50,216 nt of DNA from Kineosporia mesophila (GTDB lineage: Bacteria; Actinomycetota; Actinomycetes; Actinomycetales; Kineosporiaceae): contig NZ_JAJOMA010000037.1 of assembly GCF_021129235.1 (NCBI RefSeq), positions 1-50,216 of the forward strand, read 5' to 3'. The first letter of the stretch is position 1; every line of letters begins with the position of its first letter. The notes under the pieces are model-generated. The model ran no database searches and was not told the origin of the DNA. It saw only the letters and a program-made list of their open reading frames with translations. Of this stretch, positions 8,974-17,660 are shown piece after piece. The translations under genes and the position numbers were made by a program.

Positions 8974-9180
8974 TCAGAGGTACATGTCGACCCGGCCGCC
9001 GCCCACGGCCTGGATCGCTGCCAGCTGGGCGGCCTGGGCGGCCACCAGGGCCGCGTCCGCCGCCCGCTGGGCCAGTTGCCGGGACACCTGACGCTGGGCC
9101 ATGGCCGCCATCGACGACAACAGGTCAGCGCCTCCGGTACCCACGTACCCGTACTGGTTGCTCACTGTTCCTACGCTCAT
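8974..9180 (-). CDS. Small Ala/Gln-rich protein of unknown function
   Basis: This 68-residue product is preceded by an excellent ribosome binding site: AGGAGG lies about 7 nt before the ATG at 9180, which argues that it is translated. A Gly/Tyr-rich N-terminus is followed by one long Ala/Gln/Arg-rich segment (about residues 18-58) predicted to be an amphipathic helix, ending in GGGRVDMYL. There is no signal peptide or cysteine. The helix plus a G-x-V-D-x-Y tail weakly recalls the YjfB-type putative motility proteins (PF14070). I cannot confirm this from sequence alone. It lies between the haem operon terminator and hemL, on the same strand as both. Confidence 0.7.
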   Translation of the reverse strand: MSVGTVSNQYGYVGTGGADLLSSMAAMAQRQVSRQLAQRAADAALVAAQAAQLAAIQAVGGGRVDMYL

Positions 9181-9206
9181 GGCCGTCCTCCTGGGCCGAA
9201 CGAGTT

Positions 9207-9236
9207 GGGGCCCCCGGTCCGGGGACCGCGGGCCCC
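9207..9236 (-). terminator. GC-rich hairpin after the rex-hem operon
   Basis: A 14-bp stem with one C-C mismatch (9207-9220 with 9223-9236) lies 100 bp beyond the hemB stop and 27 bp before the start of the small gene. It has no U-run on either side. It probably ends the rex-hemACDB transcript, possibly with help from Rho. Confidence 0.5.
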
Positions 9237-9335
9237 GATCCGGCCCACACCCTCCCGATCGGCCGGGTCACCCGTGACCCAAGGAGCCGGTCGGGTGATT
9301 CTTGGAGGACGAATCCGTAGCCGTGCGTGCGTGGT

Positions 9336-10319
9336 TCAGTGAGAACGCAGCGAAGTTGCTACTTCCGTGGCCCAATACGTGAGGATGATCGACGCTCCGG
9401 CGCGACGGATACTCAGGAGCGACTCGTGGATCGCCCGCTCGCGGTCGATCCAGCCGTTCGCGGCGGCCGCCTCGATCATCGCGTACTCACCCGAGATCTG
9501 GTAGGCCGCAACGGGTACACCGAACCGGTCGACCGCCCGGGCGACCACGTCGAGGTAGCTCATAGCCGGCTTCACCATCACGATGTCGGCGCCCTCGGCG
9601 AGGTCCTGCTCGATCTCGCGCAGGCCTTCCTCACCGTTCGCCGGGTCCTGCTGATAGGTGCGGCGGTCGCCCTCCAGGCTGGAGTCCACCGCCTCGCGGA
9701 ACGGGCCGTAGAACGCCGAGGCGTACTTGGCGCTGTAGGCCAGCACCGAGACGTCCTGGAACCCCTTCCCGTCCAGGGCCTGACGCACGACGGCCACCTG
9801 GCCGTCCATCATCCCGCTGGGCCCGACCATGTGGACGCCGGCCTCGGCCAGCGCCACCCCCATGTCGGCGTAACGCACCAGAGTGGCGTCGTTGTCGACC
9901 CGGCCGTCGGGCGTCAGCACGCCGCAGTGACCGTGGTCGGTGAACTCGTCCAGGCACAGGTCGGCCATCACCACCAGGTCGTCACCGACCTCGGCGCGCA
10001 CGTCGGCCACGGCCTGGTTGAGGATGCCCTGCGGATCGGTGGCGCCGGACCCGACGGCGTCTTTCCCCGCCGGGACACCGAACAGCATGATCCCGCCCAG
10101 CCCGAGGCCGGCGGCCTCGGCCGCCGCCTTGCGCAGCGATTCGCGGGTGTGCTGGTACACCCCCGGCATCGAGCTGATCGGATGCGGCTCGGACAGGCCT
10201 TCCCGGACGAAGACCGGCAGCACCAGTTCGGCCGGATGCAGCCGGGTCTCGCCGACCAGGCGGCGCACCGCGGGGTTCACCCGCAGGCGGCGCGGCCGGA
10301 CGGCCGGGAACCCGCTCAC
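9336..10319 (-). CDS. hemB: Porphobilinogen synthase (5-aminolevulinate dehydratase)
   Basis: This 327-residue enzyme condenses two 5-aminolevulinate molecules to porphobilinogen. Two catalytic lysines are expected in [10 protein letters not shown] near residue 250 and in the [14 protein letters not shown] region near 195. The metal-binding stretch reads [14 protein letters not shown] (about residues 118-131). It keeps two of the three zinc cysteines of the E. coli type, and the middle one is Asp, as in Mg-type enzymes. The GTG start overlaps the hemD stop by four bases. It is the last gene of the Rex-controlled operon. Confidence 0.96.
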   Translation of the reverse strand: MSGFPAVRPRRLRVNPAVRRLVGETRLHPAELVLPVFVREGLSEPHPISSMPGVYQHTRESLRKAAAEAAGLGLGGIMLFGVPAGKDAVGSGATDPQGILNQAVADVRAEVGDDLVVMADLCLDEFTDHGHCGVLTPDGRVDNDATLVRYADMGVALAEAGVHMVGPSGMMDGQVAVVRQALDGKGFQDVSVLAYSAKYASAFYGPFREAVDSSLEGDRRTYQQDPANGEEGLREIEQDLAEGADIVMVKPAMSYLDVVARAVDRFGVPVAAYQISGEYAMIEAAAANGWIDRERAIHESLLSIRRAGASIILTYWATEVATSLRSH

Positions 10320-11932
10320 TTCGCGGTCCGGCGGGCGGCGCCCTTGCGCTGACTCGGGCGCAGCACCGGCTCACCGGCCTCGTCGGCGCTGAGCCGCAGC
10401 CCGGCGCCGTACTCGGCCAGGGCCGCGACCAGGTCGTCGGCGCTCGGCTCGGCGGCCAGCACGTCGACCCTCAGACCGTGCTCCTCCGCGGTCTTCGCGG
10501 TCTGCGGGCCGATACAGGCGACCACCGTGGTGGAGTGCGGCTTGCCCGCGATGCCGACCAGGTTGCGCACGGTCGAGGACGAGGTGAAGACGACCGCGTC
10601 GAAGTGACCGCTCTTGATCGCCTCCCGGGTCTCGGCGGGCGGCGGCGCGGCCCGGACGGTGCGGTAGGCCGTGACGTCGTCCACCTCCCAGCCGTTCTGC
10701 TCCAGGCCGGCCACCAGGGTGTCGGTGGCGATGTCGGCGCGGGGCAGGAAGACCCGGTTGATCGGGTCGAGCACCTCGTCGTAGGGCGGCCAGCACTCCA
10801 GCAGGCCGAGCGCGGACTGGTTCTCGGCCGGCATCAGGTCGGGCTCGATACCCCAGTCGCGCAGTGCTGAGGCGGTGACCCCGCCCACGGCCGCGACCTT
10901 GAGCCCGGCGAACGCGCGGGCGTCCAGGCCGAACTCCTCGAACTTCTCCCGCACCGCGCGCACGGCGTTGACGCTGGTGAAACCGATCCACTCGTAGCGG
11001 CCGGTGACCAGGCCCTTGACCGCCTTCTCCATCTGGTGCGGCGTGCGCGGCGGCTCGACCGAGATGGTGGGCACCACCTGGGCGGTGGCGCCGTGGTCGG
11101 CGAGCGCGGAGACGATGCCCCCGGCCTGCTGCTTGGTACGCGGCACGAGCACCCGCCAGCCGAACAGCGGCTTGGTCTCGAACCAGGAGGCCTTCTCCCG
11201 CAGGGCGGCGGCCTCGCCGATCACCGCGGTCATCGGCTTGTCCATCTTGGCCGAGGCCAGCAGCGGGATCAGCTCACCGAGGGCGCAGGCGATGGAACGC
11301 TGCCGGGTGGTGGTGCCGTGCGAGGTGACGACGACCGGGGTGGTGGCCTTGCGGCCGGCCGAGAGCAGACCGTCGGCGGCGTTGGAGATGTCTTCCTCGG
11401 CGCCCAGCACGACCAGGGTGGTGCCGGTGGAGGCGTGCAGCTTCCAGTTCACGGTCTCGCCGTGCGGGTAGAGCACGTGCACGCTGCTCACCCCGGGCGG
11501 GGTGAGAGGCACACCGGCGTAAGCGGGAACGGCCGACGCGGCCGAGACACCGGGCACCACCTCGAAGGGCAGCGACTGCTTGCGGCAGGCCGTGATCTCC
11601 TCGGCCAGACCGGTGAACGTGGCCGGGTCGCCGTCCATCAGGCGTACCACCCGGGCCCCGGTCCTCGCCGCGGTCACCACGACCTTGGCCCGGCCGGCCC
11701 GCGTCATCGGCTGGCCGTCCTCGCCGAAACCGGCGTCCACGATCTCGACGCCGGGCCGGCAGTACCGGCTGATCATCGTCTCCCGCGGGATCTGGTCGAC
11801 GACGACGACGTCCGCCTCGCCGAGCCGTTCCACGGCCCGGAGGGTGAGCAGGCCGTCATCGCCGGGGCCGGCACCGACGAAGGCCACGTATCCGCCGGGA
11901 GCAGCCTTCTTGCTGGTGGTGGTCGAGGTCAC
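10316..11932 (-). CDS. hemD: Fused uroporphyrinogen-III C-methyltransferase / uroporphyrinogen-III synthase
   Basis: This is a 538-residue two-domain protein. Residues of about 13-250 are an SAM-dependent uroporphyrinogen-III methyltransferase (CobA/SUMT) with [15 protein letters not shown] at the N-terminus and a central [10 protein letters not shown] motif. Residues of about 265-520 are uroporphyrinogen-III synthase (HemD), which cyclises hydroxymethylbilane. A basic tail follows. The fusion supplies both the haem branch and the sirohaem/corrinoid branch. It is the usual actinobacterial form of the gene in rex-hemACD operons. GTG start, with GTGA overlaps on both sides (hemC upstream, hemB downstream). 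Confidence 0.94.
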   Translation of the reverse strand: MTSTTTSKKAAPGGYVAFVGAGPGDDGLLTLRAVERLGEADVVVVDQIPRETMISRYCRPGVEIVDAGFGEDGQPMTRAGRAKVVVTAARTGARVVRLMDGDPATFTGLAEEITACRKQSLPFEVVPGVSAASAVPAYAGVPLTPPGVSSVHVLYPHGETVNWKLHASTGTTLVVLGAEEDISNAADGLLSAGRKATTPVVVTSHGTTTRQRSIACALGELIPLLASAKMDKPMTAVIGEAAALREKASWFETKPLFGWRVLVPRTKQQAGGIVSALADHGATAQVVPTISVEPPRTPHQMEKAVKGLVTGRYEWIGFTSVNAVRAVREKFEEFGLDARAFAGLKVAAVGGVTASALRDWGIEPDLMPAENQSALGLLECWPPYDEVLDPINRVFLPRADIATDTLVAGLEQNGWEVDDVTAYRTVRAAPPPAETREAIKSGHFDAVVFTSSSTVRNLVGIAGKPHSTTVVACIGPQTAKTAEEHGLRVDVLAAEPSADDLVAALAEYGAGLRLSADEAGEPVLRPSQRKGAARRTAK

Positions 11933-13020
11933 GAGTCACCTTCTCTTGCCAGAGCCTCGTCGGCCGCCGGCACGGGGTCTGGTACAGGGATCAGGAGGGC
12001 GGCGCCGGCGTCGAGCATCTGCTCGGCGAGCGCACGGCCCAGGGTGGTGGCGACCGGCTCGTCCGCGCGGGGGTCGCACACAGGAGCGGTCGCGGTGTGG
12101 CGGATGCTCGTCGCGCCGTCGGTGGAACCGGCGAACGCGGTCAGCGTCAGCGTCTGGTCCTCGCCTGAGTTCTGGTAGGTGGCCAGGGCGCCCACCGGGG
12201 CGGCGCAGCCGGCCTCGAGCCGCGCCAGCAGCGCCCTCTCGGCCAGCACACAGACGCGGGTGACGGCATCGTCGATCAGCCGCAGGGCAGCCAGGAGCGC
12301 GACCGCCTCCGGGCGGCACTCCACGGCGAGTGCGCCCTGCCCGGGGGCGGGCAGCATCTGCTCGGAGGTGAAGACGTGGGTGGCCTCGGCGTGCCGGCCG
12401 ATGCGGCGCAGGCCGGCCAGGGCCAGCACCACGGCGTCGACCTCGCCGGTCGTCACCTTGCCGATGCGGGTGTCGATGTTGCCGCGGATGCCGATGATCG
12501 TGATGTCGTCGCGCAGCGCGAGCATCTGGGCCGCGCGGCGGGGTGAGCCGGTGCCGATCACCGAGCCGGCCGGGAGCTCGTCGAAGCCCAGGTCGTCGCG
12601 GCCGATCAGCACGTCGGCCGGGCACTCCCGGCGCGGCACGCTGGCCAGTGTCAGGCCCTCGGGCTGGGCGTTGGGCAGGTCCTTGAGCGAGTGCACGGCG
12701 AAGTCGCACTCGTCGCGCAGCACGGCCTCACGCAGCGCGGAGACGAACACGCCGGTGCCGCCGAGACTGGTCAGCGGGGTGTTCGAGGCGGCCGAGACGT
12801 CGCCCGAGGTGACCACCTCGACCAGCTCGACCCGGAACTCGCGCTCCGGGGCGACCAGCGACAGCGCGGTGACCAGGCGGTCGGCGAACCACTGCGACTG
12901 GGTGCGGGCGAGTTGGCTGCGGCGGGTCCCCAGCCGCAGCACGCTGGGCAGGTCGTCGAGCTCCGGCACCAGGCCGGAGCGGCCGGACGTCGACGAGAAG
13001 AGGTTGTCGAGCGTGGTCAC
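11929..13020 (-). CDS. hemC: Hydroxymethylbilane synthase (porphobilinogen deaminase)
   Basis: This 363-residue enzyme polymerises four porphobilinogens on a dipyrromethane cofactor. Family motifs are clear: LRLGTRRSQLARTQS near residue 28, FAVHSLKDLP near 107, VIGTGSPRRAAQ near 155 and LPAPGQGALAVECR near 228. The cofactor cysteine is in EAGCAAPVGA near 270. An N-terminal extension of about 25 residues precedes the domain. GTG start, with four-base overlaps with hemA and hemD, so the four enzymes are probably made by translational coupling in fixed ratio. Confidence 0.96.
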   Translation of the reverse strand: MTTLDNLFSSTSGRSGLVPELDDLPSVLRLGTRRSQLARTQSQWFADRLVTALSLVAPEREFRVELVEVVTSGDVSAASNTPLTSLGGTGVFVSALREAVLRDECDFAVHSLKDLPNAQPEGLTLASVPRRECPADVLIGRDDLGFDELPAGSVIGTGSPRRAAQMLALRDDITIIGIRGNIDTRIGKVTTGEVDAVVLALAGLRRIGRHAEATHVFTSEQMLPAPGQGALAVECRPEAVALLAALRLIDDAVTRVCVLAERALLARLEAGCAAPVGALATYQNSGEDQTLTLTAFAGSTDGATSIRHTATAPVCDPRADEPVATTLGRALAEQMLDAGAALLIPVPDPVPAADEALAREGDS

Positions 13021-14387
13021 GAAGCTCCTCCGCTGTGGCCGAGCAGCGCGGAGAGGTCGGTCATCGAGTCCTGCTCCAGGGTGACGGCGAGCTCCACCCC
13101 GGGCAGTTCCCCGGCCTTGGCCTCCGGCGCGGGGCCGAGATTGAACAACAGGCGCAGCGCCTCGGCGTAGGTGTCGCCACCCGGCGCGGCCGCGAGTTCC
13201 TTCACCCGCACGGTGGGCTGGTGCAGGAGTTTCTCCACCACCCGGTGCACGGTCTGTTCCAGCTCGGCGAAGACGCCGGGGTCGAGCCCGTCCAGGCGGC
13301 CGGACAGCCGCCCGAGCTCCGCCTCCATCACCGAGCGGGCCATGGCGCGCAGAGCGACGACGGTCGGCGCGACCTCCTTGGCTCGCTGATCCGCGAGATA
13401 GGTCGCGACCTCGAGCTCGACCATCGCGCGGGCCTCGGCCAGGTCTTCGGCCAGGCCCTGCGCGGTCAGGATCTGGCCGAGGTGTTCCAGGTCGAACACC
13501 TGGGTGCTGGGCAGGTCGGCGATCTCCGGTTCCACGTCGCGGGGCAGTGCCAGGTCGATGTAGACCTGCGGGCGGCCGTTCCGGGCCGCAGCGGCGAGTT
13601 CCGCCGCCTCGCGCCGCACCAGGTAGCCGGTGGCCCCGGCGCAGGCGATCACCAGGTCGGCCGCGGCCAGAGCGGACTGCAGCTGCTCCAGCGGCACCGG
13701 CGTCCCGTCGGCCGACTCGGCCAGGCGCTGGGCGCGCGGCAGGGTGCGGCTGCAGACGGAGATCGAGCCGGCCTGGGCGCGGTACGCGGAGGCTACGGAC
13801 AGGCCACTCATCGCTCCCGCGCCGAGCACCAGCACGTTCAGGCCGGACAGCGGGCCGAGCACCTCGCCGGCCGTGCGCAGACCGGCCTCGACCAGACTCG
13901 GCGCAGCCTTGTCGAGCAGGGTCTCGGAGTGCACGCGCTTGCCCACCCGCAGGGCGTTCTGCACCAGATGGCCGATGGTGCGCCCGGCCGAGCCGGTGGC
14001 CTGGGCGGAGCGCAGCGCCACCCGGACCTGCCCGAGGATCTGCTGCTCCCCCACGGCCATCGAGTCCAGCCCGCAGGTGACCTGGAAGAGGTGGGCGACC
14101 GCGGCGTTCTCGTAGTGCACATAGAGGTGCTCGGTGAGCTCGTCCAGCGGCACGCCGGTGGCCTCGGCCAGCCCGGCCCCGATCTCGCCGATGCCGCCGT
14201 GGAACTTGCTGACCTCCGCGTACACCTCGAGCCGGTTGCAGGTGACCAGGGCGATCGCCTCGGCGACGTGGTCACCCCGGCAGAGCCTGGCCACCAGGTC
14301 GGACGCAGCCTGCGTGTTCAGCGTGGTGCGTTCCAGCAGCCCGATCGGGGCGGTGCGGTGCGACAGCCCGACGATCATGATGCTCAT
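13017..14387 (-). CDS. hemA: Glutamyl-tRNA reductase
   Basis: This NADPH-dependent enzyme is the first committed step of C5 haem synthesis. It reduces glutamyl-tRNA to glutamate-1-semialdehyde, which HemL in the neighbouring block uses. It has 456 residues from the ATG at 14387. The open frame extends upstream only through overlap with rex. Motifs: GLSHRTAPIGLLER at residues 6-19, the catalytic cysteine in VTCNRLEVYAE near residue 48, VGEQQILGQV near 115 and an NADPH-binding VLGAGAMSGL near 190. The start overlaps the rex stop (ATGA). This is the flux-controlling step and the logical target of redox control by Rex. Confidence 0.96.
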   Translation of the reverse strand: MSIMIVGLSHRTAPIGLLERTTLNTQAASDLVARLCRGDHVAEAIALVTCNRLEVYAEVSKFHGGIGEIGAGLAEATGVPLDELTEHLYVHYENAAVAHLFQVTCGLDSMAVGEQQILGQVRVALRSAQATGSAGRTIGHLVQNALRVGKRVHSETLLDKAAPSLVEAGLRTAGEVLGPLSGLNVLVLGAGAMSGLSVASAYRAQAGSISVCSRTLPRAQRLAESADGTPVPLEQLQSALAAADLVIACAGATGYLVRREAAELAAAARNGRPQVYIDLALPRDVEPEIADLPSTQVFDLEHLGQILTAQGLAEDLAEARAMVELEVATYLADQRAKEVAPTVVALRAMARSVMEAELGRLSGRLDGLDPGVFAELEQTVHRVVEKLLHQPTVRVKELAAAPGGDTYAEALRLLFNLGPAPEAKAGELPGVELAVTLEQDSMTDLSALLGHSGGAS

Positions 14388-15169
14388 CCGGCTGCCTCGG
14401 CTCTCGACTTCGTCAGGGTGGTGCGGGGTTCCCCGATGGCGCCCAGCGCCTCGGACAGGTCCTGCGGTTCTGCCGGCATCTCGCCGGCCAGGCGGCCGGC
14501 GGCGCGGCGCTGCTCGTGGAAAGCCAGGATCTGGAGCTCGGTGGCCAGGTCGACGCGGCGCACCATCACGCCGTCGGGCACGGTGAGCACGCACGGGGCG
14601 AAGTTGAGCACCCCGGTGACCCCGGCGGCGACGAGCCGGTCACAGATCTCCTGGGCCGCGGGCCCGGGCGTGGCGACCACGCCGATCTGGATGCCGAGCG
14701 ACGACACCGTCTGGTCGAGCGAATCCAGGCCGGTGACGGTGAGACCGGCCACAGTTTCCCCGACGACCCGGGCATCGGCGTCGACCAGAGCCGCGACGGT
14801 GAATCCCCGGGAGGTGAATCCGCCGTAGTTCGCGAGCGCGTGGCCAAGATTTCCGATTCCGACGATCACGACCTTCCAGTCCTGCGTCAGACCGAGTTCA
14901 CGCGAAATTTGGTAAATCAAGTACTGGACCTCGTAACCCACACCACGTGTTCCGTACGAACCGAGGTGGGAAAGGTCTTTACGAAGTTTTGCGGAACCGA
15001 CTCCGGCAGCCGTGGCGAGCTCCTCGGACGAGACGGTCGCCACACCACGCTCGGCGAGGGCGGTGAGCGCCTGGAGGTAGAACGGAAGCCGGGAGACCGT
15101 TGCCTCGGGTATTCCGTCGCGGGTGGCTCGCTCTGAACGGACGAGCCGCGCGGGGCGTGGTCGGGTCAC
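14384..15169 (-). CDS. rex: Redox-sensing transcriptional repressor Rex
   Basis: This 261-residue homodimeric repressor releases DNA when NADH rises. The N-terminal winged helix spans about residues 20-85 (GIPEATVSRLPFYLQAL and GVGSAKLRKDLSHLG, the recognition region). A Rossmann domain follows with VIVGIGNLGHALANYGGF near 95-112. The open frame reaches 15304, but the GTG at 15169 has AAGGAG about 10 nt upstream and gives a normal N-terminus. A near-perfect Rex operator lies about 100 bp upstream, indicating autoregulation, as described for the Streptomyces rex-hemACD operon. Confidence 0.95.
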   Translation of the reverse strand: MTRPRPARLVRSERATRDGIPEATVSRLPFYLQALTALAERGVATVSSEELATAAGVGSAKLRKDLSHLGSYGTRGVGYEVQYLIYQISRELGLTQDWKVVIVGIGNLGHALANYGGFTSRGFTVAALVDADARVVGETVAGLTVTGLDSLDQTVSSLGIQIGVVATPGPAAQEICDRLVAAGVTGVLNFAPCVLTVPDGVMVRRVDLATELQILAFHEQRRAAGRLAGEMPAEPQDLSEALGAIGEPRTTLTKSRAEAAG

Positions 15170-15261
15170 AGTCGGCCGGCTCCTTCGATGCCTTTGGTAC
15201 CCCTGATGAGGGACGACTGGCGCCTTGTGACCGGCGCAGTCATGCCGGAGTTTCGTTACCC

Positions 15262-15290
15262 AGCCTAAGCGCTTGTGAACGTATGCACAA
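15262..15290 (-). promoter_or_regulatory. Promoter of the rex-hem operon overlapped by a Rex operator
   Basis: On the minus strand TTGTGC (15285-15290), a 17-nt spacer and TAGGCT (15262-15267) form a plausible -35/-10 pair. The 18-bp Rex operator TTGTGAACGTATGCACAA occupies 15273-15290. It matches the published consensus TTGTGAA-N4-TTCACAA at all but one position and covers the -35 box and part of the spacer. Bound Rex would block RNA polymerase directly. Confidence 0.82.
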
Positions 15291-15300
15291 AGTTGCCAAC

Positions 15301-15588
15301 TCATCGGTCACGGCGGGAGAAGAAGCCTTTACGCCGGGTGAGGGCCGTTCGCAGCCGCTGCTCGTCGACCCGCCAGTAGTCGTGCTGCGCGCCGTCGACC
15401 AGCACCACCGGGATCTGCTCGGCATAGCGGGCGGCCAGATCGGGGTGGTCCGAAATGGAAATTTCCTTCCAGCCTGCCCCGGTTTCGATTGAGACTTTTT
15501 CCACAACGATCCGGGCGTCGTCGCACAAATGGCAACCGGGTTTGCCGATCAGAGTGATTCGCGGCTGATCGTCGGTAACGTCTGGCAC
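15301..15588 (-). CDS. Glutaredoxin family protein (DUF836-like)
   Basis: This is a small thioredoxin-fold protein of 95 residues. The active site is GKPGCHLCDDA with Cys19 and Cys22, and the conserved cis-Pro segment is EQIPVVLVDG. The open frame begins at 15648. I prefer the GTG at 15588 because TAATGT lies 7 nt before it, the leaderless pattern used by many genes here, and the residues before it do not look like protein. It sits just upstream of the rex promoter, with the Rex box only 11 bp past its stop. A general dithiol redox role is likely; the target is unknown. Confidence 0.87.
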   Translation of the reverse strand: MPDVTDDQPRITLIGKPGCHLCDDARIVVEKVSIETGAGWKEISISDHPDLAARYAEQIPVVLVDGAQHDYWRVDEQRLRTALTRRKGFFSRRDR

Positions 15589-15595
15589 GCACCCA

Positions 15596-15601
15596 ACATT
15601 A
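15596..15601 (-). promoter_or_regulatory. Leaderless -10 element of the glutaredoxin gene
   Basis: TAATGT on the minus strand, 7 nt before the GTG at 15588. It lies about 110 bp from the divergent -10 of the HAD gene. Confidence 0.5.
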
Positions 15602-15713
15602 CGTCCCCACCCTTCCCCGTAACCCACTCGTGACCTCCGGCAATTCATGGTTGTTCAGGCCGGCGTCACTTCCTGTCGGCGTTGCCCGGCCTGTACCCGG
15701 GTGGGCGCACGCG

Positions 15714-15719
15714 TAGACT
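15714..15719 (+). promoter_or_regulatory. Leaderless -10 element of the HAD hydrolase gene
   Basis: TAGACT followed by 7 nt and the ATG at 15727, with no Shine-Dalgarno sequence. The same hexamer and spacing occur before disA. Confidence 0.6.
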
Positions 15720-15726
15720 CCCCGCC

Positions 15727-16557
15727 ATGTCGGACGCCGAGATCCGGATGGTGGAGAGCCACTCCCCACCGGCTCGCCCGGGCGACCCGACCGCGGCCGC
15801 CTTCTTCGACGTGGACAACACCATCGTCCGCGGGGCATCGATCTTCCATCTGGCCCGAGGTCTTTATCACCGCGGTTTCCTCACGCCGCGCGACATCTGC
15901 CGGTTCGCCCTGCAACAGGCCCGCTTCCTGGCCGTCGGCGAGCACCCGCACGCGCTGGCCGAGGTGCAGACCCGCGCCCTGGCGTTCATCGCCGGGCGGT
16001 CGGTCGCCGAGATGCGCACCATCGGTGAGGAGGTCTTCGAAGACATCCTGACCAACAAGATCTGGCCCGGCACACTGGCTCTGGCCCGCATGCACGAAGA
16101 CGCCGGGCAGCGGGTCTGGCTGGTCACCGCCACCCCGATCGAGATCGCCGAGGTGATCGCCCAGCGCCTGGCCCTGACCGGCGCCCTGGGCACGATCTCC
16201 GAGCACGTCGACGGCCGGTACACCGGCCAGCTGGTCGGGGCCCCGATGCACGGCGAGGCCAAGGCCGACGCCGTCTCCGCCCTGGCCCGGCGCGAAGGTC
16301 TGTCACTGCGCCGGTGCGCCGCCTACAGCGACTCCTCCAACGACATCCCGCTGCTCTCCCTGGTCGGCCACCCGGTCGCGATCAACCCCGACTCCCGGCT
16401 GCGGGCCCACGCCCGGGCCAACGGCTGGCAGGTGCACGACTACCGCACCACCCGGCGCGCGGCGAAGATCGGGCTGCCCGCCGCCGGGGCCGGAGTGGTG
16501 GCCGGTTTCGCCGCCGGCGCGCTGGCCCACCGTCAGAAGAAGACCGACCGGCGCTGA
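15727..16557 (+). CDS. HAD-IB family phosphatase (SerB1-like)
   Basis: This 276-residue phosphatase is of the phosphoserine-phosphatase-like HAD subfamily IB. Motif I is AAFFDVDNTIVRG (about residues 21-33), with the nucleophilic and acid Asp pair. Motif II is in LVTATP near 133. Motif III/IV is in AYSDSSNDIPLLSLVG near 200. The C-terminus ends in a Gly/Ala-rich hydrophobic stretch followed by a basic tail, suggesting membrane association. I chose the ATG at 15727 because of the -10 element 7 nt upstream. In actinobacteria this gene commonly neighbours a PlsC-like acyltransferase, suggesting a lipid-phosphate substrate; that is inference. Its 3' end overlaps the acyltransferase 3' end by 25 bp. 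Confidence 0.9.
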   Translation: MSDAEIRMVESHSPPARPGDPTAAAFFDVDNTIVRGASIFHLARGLYHRGFLTPRDICRFALQQARFLAVGEHPHALAEVQTRALAFIAGRSVAEMRTIGEEVFEDILTNKIWPGTLALARMHEDAGQRVWLVTATPIEIAEVIAQRLALTGALGTISEHVDGRYTGQLVGAPMHGEAKADAVSALARREGLSLRRCAAYSDSSNDIPLLSLVGHPVAINPDSRLRAHARANGWQVHDYRTTRRAAKIGLPAAGAGVVAGFAAGALAHRQKKTDRR

Positions 16558-17660
16558 ACCAGCAGCGAGTAGAGGGTCTGCTGGATCGTCTGGCGGACCC
16601 GGTCGGTCAGGTCGAACACCAGGATCGGGTCGTCCGCCGCCTGCGGTCCGGCCGCCTCCGGCAGGATCGGCGGGCCGAACTCGATCAGCCACTTGCTCGG
16701 CAGCGGCACCGCGCCGAGCGGTCCCAGCAGCGGGAAGAACGGCGTCACCGGTAGGTAGGGCAGACCCAGGAGCCGGGCCAGCGCCGGAACGTTGGCGATG
16801 ATCGGGTAGATCTCCTCGGCCCCCACGATCGAGCACGGCACGATCGGCACCCCGGTGCGCAGCGCCGCCGACACGAACCCGCCGCGACCGAACCGCTGCA
16901 GTTTGTAGCGCTCGGAGAAGGGTTTCCCGATGCCCTTGTAGCCCTCCGGCCAGACCCCGACGAGTTCCCCCGACGACAGCAGCCGTTCGGCATCCGGGTT
17001 GGCCGCCAGGGTGGCGCCCGCCCTCCGCGCCAGCGTCGAGAGCACCGGCGTCTGGAAGACCAGGTCGCCGCCGAGGATGCGCAGGTGGCGCTCGCGTTCC
17101 TCGCGCACCGCCACGGCCGTCATCAGGGCGTCCACCGGGATCGCCCCGGAGTGGTTGGCCACGATCAGCGCCCCGCCGGTGGCCGGGATGTTCTCCGCAC
17201 CTCTCACCTCCACCCGGAACCAGTTCTTGTACAGCGGGCGCAGCAGGCTGAGGGGTACCGCGTCGGCGAACGCCGGATCGAAACCGAACTCGTCCATCTC
17301 GTAGTCGCCGGCCAGACGGGTCCGGAGGAACTCGAGGAGATCGAGCAGCCGGTCCGGGGCGTCGTCGGGGTGAGGTGCCTCGTCCTCCATTTTGTTCTCG
17401 CTCTGCTCGTCGGGCACCTCGGTGATCGCGGTGAGCATCGACTGACCGATCTGCCCGGCGATCGAGAGCACCATCGAGGCGGTGGACGAGGCGGGCACCA
17501 CCGTGGGCCGCGCGATCGCCGCGTCGGGAACCGCCGGGGGCGGCTCGTCCGGCACCGAGAGCAGGGGGTTCAGGTGACGCCGGTTGCGTTCGGCCGCGGC
17601 CCGCGCGGCACCCGCGCGTACCTGGCCGGCGGCGATGCCGTCGGGGTCGGTCGCGCTCAC
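16533..17660 (-). CDS. PlsC-like lysophospholipid acyltransferase family protein
   Basis: This 375-residue protein probably transfers an acyl chain to a glycerophospholipid or related lipid at the inner membrane face. The catalytic HX4D motif is VANHSGAIPVD near residue 168. The glycerol-phosphate-binding EGYKGIGKPF segment near 240 and the VPIVPCSIVGAEEIYP block near 272 follow family order. About 125 N-terminal residues are low-complexity and probably disordered. GTG start overlapping the epimerase stop by four bases (GTGA). It is convergent with the HAD gene, with a 25-bp overlap. Confidence 0.9.
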   Translation of the reverse strand: MSATDPDGIAAGQVRAGAARAAAERNRRHLNPLLSVPDEPPPAVPDAAIARPTVVPASSTASMVLSIAGQIGQSMLTAITEVPDEQSENKMEDEAPHPDDAPDRLLDLLEFLRTRLAGDYEMDEFGFDPAFADAVPLSLLRPLYKNWFRVEVRGAENIPATGGALIVANHSGAIPVDALMTAVAVREERERHLRILGGDLVFQTPVLSTLARRAGATLAANPDAERLLSSGELVGVWPEGYKGIGKPFSERYKLQRFGRGGFVSAALRTGVPIVPCSIVGAEEIYPIIANVPALARLLGLPYLPVTPFFPLLGPLGAVPLPSKWLIEFGPPILPEAAGPQAADDPILVFDLTDRVRQTIQQTLYSLLVQRRSVFF

